27,483 bases of DNA from Synergistota bacterium. Its GTDB lineage: Bacteria > Synergistota > Synergistia > Synergistales > Synergistaceae. The DNA lies in assembly GCA_023450745.1 (NCBI GenBank), contig JAEXGR010000046.1, positions 1-27,483 of the forward strand, in the 5' to 3' direction. The position numbers were made by a program, and so were the translations under genes. This document shows, piece after piece, positions 23,924 through 27,483 of this stretch (its first letter is position 1; every line of letters begins with the position of its first letter). The notes under the pieces were generated by a model that was not told where the DNA came from, did no database searches, and saw only the letters and a program-made list of their open reading frames with translations.

Positions 23924-25597
23924 ATGGCTTTTCTTAGCGATATTGAGATAGCGCAGCAGGCTGTGATGGAGCCCATTGTGGACGTTGCGAAAAAGCTCGA
24001 CATCGACGCGGACGATCTTGAGCTCTATGGCAAATACAAGGCGAAGGTCTCCTTCGACCTTTGGGATAAGGTCAAAGACAACAGAGACGGCAAGCTGATC
24101 CTGGTCACGGCGATAACCCCGACTCCTGCGGGGGAGGGCAAGACGACGACCTCCGTCGGCCTTGCGCAGGCGCTGGCCAAACTCGGCAAAAAGGTCACTC
24201 TGGCGCTCCGCGAACCCTCTCTCGGTCCCGTCTTCGGCGTGAAGGGCGGCGCCGCTGGCGGCGGTTACAGCCAGGTCGTGCCGATGGAGGATATCAACAT
24301 ACACTTCACGGGCGACTTCCACGCCATCACCTCGGCGAACAACCTCCTCTCCGCGATGGTCGACAACTCCGTCCAGCAGGGCAACCTTCTCAACATCGAC
24401 CCGCGCAAGATCGTCTTCAAGCGCGTGCTTGATATGAACGACCGCGCGCTGCGCAATGTCGTCATCGGCCTCGGCGGCAAGCCCGACGGCGTGCCGCGCC
24501 AGGACGGCTTCGACATCACCGTCGCCTCGGAGATCATGGCGATCCTCTGCCTCTCGCAGGGCATCGACGACCTCAAGGAGCGTTTGGCGAATATTATCGT
24601 CGCCTACACTTACGACGACAAACCCGTCACCGCGAAAGACCTCGAGGCGCAGGGCGCGATGGCGATGCTGCTGAAAGACGCCATCAAGCCGAACCTCGTC
24701 CAGACGCTGGAGCACGTCCCCGCCTTCATCCACGGCGGCCCCTTCGCGAATATCGCCCACGGCTGCAACAGCGTGATGGCCACCAAATACGGACTGAAAC
24801 TCGCCGACTACTTCGTTACCGAGGCGGGCTTCGCCGCCGACCTTGGCGCGGAGAAGTTCCTTGACATCAAATGCCGCCTCGCGGGGCTCAAGCCGAACGC
24901 CGTCGTCATCGTGGCGACGATCCGCGCCCTCAAAATGCACGGCGGCGTGGCGAAAGAGGACCTCGGCAAAGTCAATATGGCGGCGCTCGAGGCCGGCATT
25001 CCCAACCTTGAGAAGCACGTGGAAAACATGCTCTCCTTCGGGCTGCCCGTCGTCGTCGCGCTCAACGCCTTCCCGACAGACACGGAAGAGGAGCTCAAGT
25101 TCATCCAGGAAAAATGCGCCAAGCTCGGCGTGCCCGTCGTGGAGTCCGACATCTGGGCGAAGGGCGGCGAGGGCGGCATAGAGATGGCCCAAGAGGTCAT
25201 CAAAGCCTGCGACAAAGAAAACAGCTTCCACTACCTTTACGACGAAAAGCTCTCGCCGAAAGAGAAGATCACGGCCATCGCGACGAACATCTACGGCGCG
25301 GACGGCGTCGTCTTCACCGACAAGGCGGAAAAGGATCTCAAGAAAATTCACGACCTCGGCAAAGACGGCCTCCTCATCTGCATGGCGAAGACGCAGGCTT
25401 CGATCTCCGACGACGCGAGCAAAAAGGGCCGCCCGACGAACTTCAAGCTGACGGTGCGCGAAGTGCGCCTCTCCGCGGGCGCGGGATTCATCATCCCCAT
25501 CACCGGCGCGATCATGACGATGCCCGGCCTGCCGAAACGCCCCGCCGCTTGCAGCATCGACGTCGACGCCCAGGGAAAGGTCACCGGGCTCTTCTAA
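23924..25597 (+). CDS. fhs: formate--tetrahydrofolate ligase
   Basis: This 557-residue enzyme joins formate to tetrahydrofolate with ATP to give 10-formyl-THF, feeding one-carbon and purine metabolism; in amino-acid fermenters it can also run in reverse to make ATP. It has the usual family length. Marks are TPTPAGEGKTTTSVGL (65-80, the ATP loop), REPSLGPVFGVKGGAAGGGYSQV (folate/ATP region) and the DINIHFTGDFHAI block. The start is ATG 23924, with AGGAG 8-9 bases upstream; the open frame extends further up without support. The 249-base gap before it is AT-rich near the gene, and I find no recognised riboswitch in it. Codon use is strongly GC-biased, consistent with a highly expressed native gene. 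Confidence 0.97.
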   Translation: MAFLSDIEIAQQAVMEPIVDVAKKLDIDADDLELYGKYKAKVSFDLWDKVKDNRDGKLILVTAITPTPAGEGKTTTSVGLAQALAKLGKKVTLALREPSLGPVFGVKGGAAGGGYSQVVPMEDINIHFTGDFHAITSANNLLSAMVDNSVQQGNLLNIDPRKIVFKRVLDMNDRALRNVVIGLGGKPDGVPRQDGFDITVASEIMAILCLSQGIDDLKERLANIIVAYTYDDKPVTAKDLEAQGAMAMLLKDAIKPNLVQTLEHVPAFIHGGPFANIAHGCNSVMATKYGLKLADYFVTEAGFAADLGAEKFLDIKCRLAGLKPNAVVIVATIRALKMHGGVAKEDLGKVNMAALEAGIPNLEKHVENMLSFGLPVVVALNAFPTDTEEELKFIQEKCAKLGVPVVESDIWAKGGEGGIEMAQEVIKACDKENSFHYLYDEKLSPKEKITAIATNIYGADGVVFTDKAEKDLKKIHDLGKDGLLICMAKTQASISDDASKKGRPTNFKLTVREVRLSAGAGFIIPITGAIMTMPGLPKRPAACSIDVDAQGKVTGLF

Positions 25598-25636
25598 GCG
25601 AAATTTAAGCCGCCCGCGATACGGCGTATAATAAAG

Positions 25637-25686
25637 AAAACAGGCGTCCTTTCATATTACATGGAGGAGGCCTGTTTTTATTTTTG
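25637..25686 (+). terminator. fhs terminator
   Basis: AAAACAGGC (25637-25645) pairs with GCCTGTTTT (25670-25678), followed by TATTTTTG. It lies 39 bases after the fhs stop. A second AAAACGGC/GCCGTTTT hairpin follows at about 25688-25717 and could serve the convergent acetyltransferase gene. The rest of the gap to 25845 has no supported gene. Confidence 0.75.
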
Positions 25687-25845
25687 TAAAACGGCATAGA
25701 GTGTTTTATTTGGCCGTTTTTTCCGCGCGGCGGGATTAGGACGATGCCTAAGAGGGTGCCCCTCCCGAGAACGTTTTGTGCCCGCGTGCTGCTCGAAGAG
25801 GAGGCTCCCGTCGTCGTCAGTCTCTTTGAAAAACTCCGTCTCCGT

Positions 25846-26289
25846 CTATTTCAGCTTCATGTAAAGCAGGGGGAAGGGGTGGCCCTGCTCGTCACGCTCC
25901 GTGCGTTTGTACGCCTTAAAGCCCATGTGCTCGTAGAAACCCAGCGCTGACGTGTTTTGCTCGTTGACGCAGAGCCGGTTGACGGAATATTTGTCGATCG
26001 CGTAGCTCAGGAGTTTTTTGCCGATGCCGCGCCCCCGCTCCTCCGGCAGGAGGAAGAGCATCTCGAGCCGGTCGCCGTCTATGCCCATGAAGGCGACCGT
26101 TTCGGATTTTTCGTTGTCCGCCGTCAGCAGGATGGGTACGGAGGAGAGCGCGTTTTCGACATCCTTGGAGATGTCCAGCATGTCGTCTTCGGTGAGGAAG
26201 AGGTGTGTCGCGCGCACGGATTTTTCCCAGATAAAGGATATTTTCTGTATGGCTGTCTCGTCTCTTTTGGTTATTTCCCTGATCTTCAT
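25846..26289 (-). CDS. GNAT family N-acetyltransferase (YjaB-like)
   Basis: This 147-residue acetyl-CoA-dependent acyltransferase has motif A as LLPEERGRGIGKKLL (about residues 80-94), with the Arg/Gly acetyl-CoA loop. Then comes VNEQNTSALGFYEHMGFKAY, typical of the fold, and an N-terminal IWEKSVRATHLFL stretch like E. coli YjaB. The acceptor is unknown. GGGAGA lies about ten bases upstream of the ATG. It stands alone between fhs and the TRAP gene. Confidence 0.88.
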   Translation of the reverse strand: MKIREITKRDETAIQKISFIWEKSVRATHLFLTEDDMLDISKDVENALSSVPILLTADNEKSETVAFMGIDGDRLEMLFLLPEERGRGIGKKLLSYAIDKYSVNRLCVNEQNTSALGFYEHMGFKAYKRTERDEQGHPFPLLYMKLK

Positions 26290-26350
26290 TTTTTAATATT
26301 CTCCCATATCTATAGAGTTTTGCCAGCATAGCACATAACGCCGATAGTGG

Positions 26351-26385
26351 ACAGGCGCGCGCACATTTTTGGAGCGCGCGCCTGT
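26351..26385. terminator. GC hairpin after the TRAP permease gene
   Basis: ACAGGCGCGCGC (26351-26362) pairs perfectly over 12 bp with 26374-26385 around an 11-base loop. It lies 16 bases beyond the permease stop. The T-run (TTTTA) is on the plus strand, so for the permease it may act as a 3' stability hairpin rather than a classical terminator. Confidence 0.55.
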
Positions 26386-26401
26386 TTTAGGACGGGAAAA
26401 A

Positions 26402-27483
26402 TCACCGCAGCCACTGCAGCAGTCCGAGCGAGAAGACGGGGAAGTAGGTAAACAACAGCAGGCAGGCGACCATCGCCAGGAAGGAGGGGAGTATCGATTT
26501 GGAGATGTTTTCGATGCTCTCTCCCGAGATCGCGGAGGCGACGAAGAGGTTTATCCCGTAGGGCGGCGAGATGAAGCCGCAGGCGAGGTTGACGGTGATG
26601 ATGAGCCCGAAGTGGATGGGGTCGATGCCGATGGATTTGACCACCGGCAGCAGTATCGGCGTCAGAATGATCACCGCCGCGATATTGTCCACGAAGCAGC
26701 CGATGATCAGCAGGAAGACGTTGATGATCATCAGCAGGACAAAGGGATTGTGGGCGAAGCCGGTCAGCCACTCCGCGACGTGTGCCGGTATCTGGGCCAT
26801 CGTGAGGTAGCTGGCGAAGGCCATCGAGAGGCCGATCATGAACTCCGTCGCGCCGTTGATGAGCCCGGAGACCCGCAGGCACTCATAGAGGGATTTCCCG
26901 TCTAGTTCCTTATAGACGAATTTGCCGATGAGCACCGAATAGACGACCGCGACGACCGCCGCCTCCGTCGGCGTGAAGATGCCGCCGTAGATGCCGCCTA
27001 AGATGATCACCGGTACCATCAGCGCCCAGATCGCGTCGAGGAAGGCCCGCCAGACGACGGAGAGCTTCGGGCGTTCGGCGAGGCTGACGTAGCGCCTTTT
27101 CTTCGCGGTGCCGTAGCAGACGAGCATCAGCGCCAAGCCGATGATAAGCCCGGGGACTATCCCGGCGATGAACATGTCGCCGATGGAGCACTGCGCGACG
27201 ACGCAGTAGATGACGAAGGGGATCGAGGGCGGGATGATGACGCCGATCGTTCCCGCCGCGGCGGTGATGGCGGCGGCGAAGCCCGCGTCATATTTGCGCT
27301 CCTTCATCGAGGGAATCATAAAGGAGCCGATGGCGGAGACCGTCGCCGGCCCGGAGCCGGAAATAGCCGCGAAGAACATGCAGGCCAGCACCGTCACCAT
27401 CGCCAGTCCGCCCGTGATGAAGCCGACCAGGCTCTCGGCGAGGTTGACGAGGCGGCGCGAAATGCCGCCGTTGCACATCAATG
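26402..27483 (-). CDS. dctM: TRAP transporter large permease DctM (partial, N-terminus outside window)
   Basis: About 360 residues of the large membrane subunit of a tripartite ATP-independent periplasmic transporter, which imports organic acids or amino-acid-like solutes with a sodium gradient. The frame is open to the window edge; full members have about 425 residues, so roughly 65 are missing. Marks are GGISRRLVNLAE, SGSGPATVSAIGSFMIPSM, AGTIGVIIPPSIPFVIY, GIFTPTEAAVVAVVYS and CGFISPPYGINLFV. About ten membrane helices remain. The small permease and binding-protein genes should lie just beyond the window. Confidence 0.93.
   Translation of the reverse strand, partial: LMCNGGISRRLVNLAESLVGFITGGLAMVTVLACMFFAAISGSGPATVSAIGSFMIPSMKERKYDAGFAAAITAAAGTIGVIIPPSIPFVIYCVVAQCSIGDMFIAGIVPGLIIGLALMLVCYGTAKKRRYVSLAERPKLSVVWRAFLDAIWALMVPVIILGGIYGGIFTPTEAAVVAVVYSVLIGKFVYKELDGKSLYECLRVSGLINGATEFMIGLSMAFASYLTMAQIPAHVAEWLTGFAHNPFVLLMIINVFLLIIGCFVDNIAAVIILTPILLPVVKSIGIDPIHFGLIITVNLACGFISPPYGINLFVASAISGESIENISKSILPSFLAMVACLLLFTYFPVFSLGLLQWLR

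Noticed and set aside
23900..25351. 483-residue minus-strand open frame opposite fhs
   Set aside because: It is the complement of a highly conserved gene in GC-rich codons, rich in Asp/Glu/Arg/His, with no recognisable domain.
25604..25680. Small RNA with TATAAT at 25627 and the fhs terminator
   Set aside because: The -35 match is only three of six and the terminator follows almost at once, so a separate transcript is unlikely.
25744..25950. Small plus-strand open frame after fhs
   Set aside because: It overlaps the end of the acetyltransferase on the other strand, has no ribosome-binding site and no family resemblance. The minus-strand read-through after the acetyltransferase stop looks faintly protein-like but is too short to support.
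1..27483. CRISPR arrays, tRNA or rRNA genes
   Set aside because: No regularly spaced direct repeats, cloverleaf-like blocks or rRNA motifs were seen in any gap.

Overview
The window looks like a chromosomal segment of an anaerobic, amino-acid/peptide-fermenting, Gram-negative-type bacterium. A Synergistetes member close to Cloacibacillus or Synergistes is my best guess, from gene content only: a full LIV-type amino-acid ABC transporter, several M20 amidohydrolases, a DUF3100 membrane protein, a secreted M13 peptidase, a TRAP permease, formate-tetrahydrofolate ligase and a molybdenum hydroxylase. Most of it is GC-rich with good Shine-Dalgarno sites. The first ~1.65 kb is visibly AT-rich and looks acquired.

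Layout. (1) 1-1690: a secreted serpin split by a -1 frame change at a T7A7 run, then the right end of a decayed IS3-family element on the minus strand. (2) 1619-4407: a strong sigma70-like promoter, an M20 amidohydrolase, a DUF3100 protein and a small membrane protein, closed by an intrinsic terminator. (3) 4442-9514: livJ, then livHMGF as a tight run, ending at an 18-bp perfect hairpin shared with the convergent secreted M13 metallopeptidase (9554-11596, minus). (4) 11597-12219: a geneless gap with REP-like palindromes. (5) 12220-21376, minus: an eight-gene operon in transcription order SDR dehydrogenase, aconitase-X large and small subunits, Mo, 2Fe-2S and FAD subunits of a xanthine-dehydrogenase-type hydroxylase, a BCCT betaine transporter, and a histidine-ammonia-lyase homologue. 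A divergent IclR regulator (21653-22405, plus) faces it across a 276-bp region with two palindromes. (6) 22484-23665: a second M20 amidohydrolase, minus. (7) 23924-25597: fhs. (8) a GNAT acetyltransferase, and a TRAP large permease cut by the window edge.

The most interesting region is (5). The lyase has Glu-Ala-Asp exactly where the Ala-Ser-Gly that makes the MIO cofactor should be, so it cannot be an ordinary histidine ammonia-lyase. The pattern fits ergothionase-like enzymes, which eliminate trimethylamine from an aromatic amino-acid betaine. A BCCT-family transporter 22 bp upstream fits uptake of such a betaine. The molybdenum hydroxylase, aconitase-X hydro-lyase and SDR in the same operon could then process the acrylate product. 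I propose a candidate anaerobic pathway for ergothioneine or a related betaine. The parts are recognisable families; their combination and the downstream chemistry are inference.
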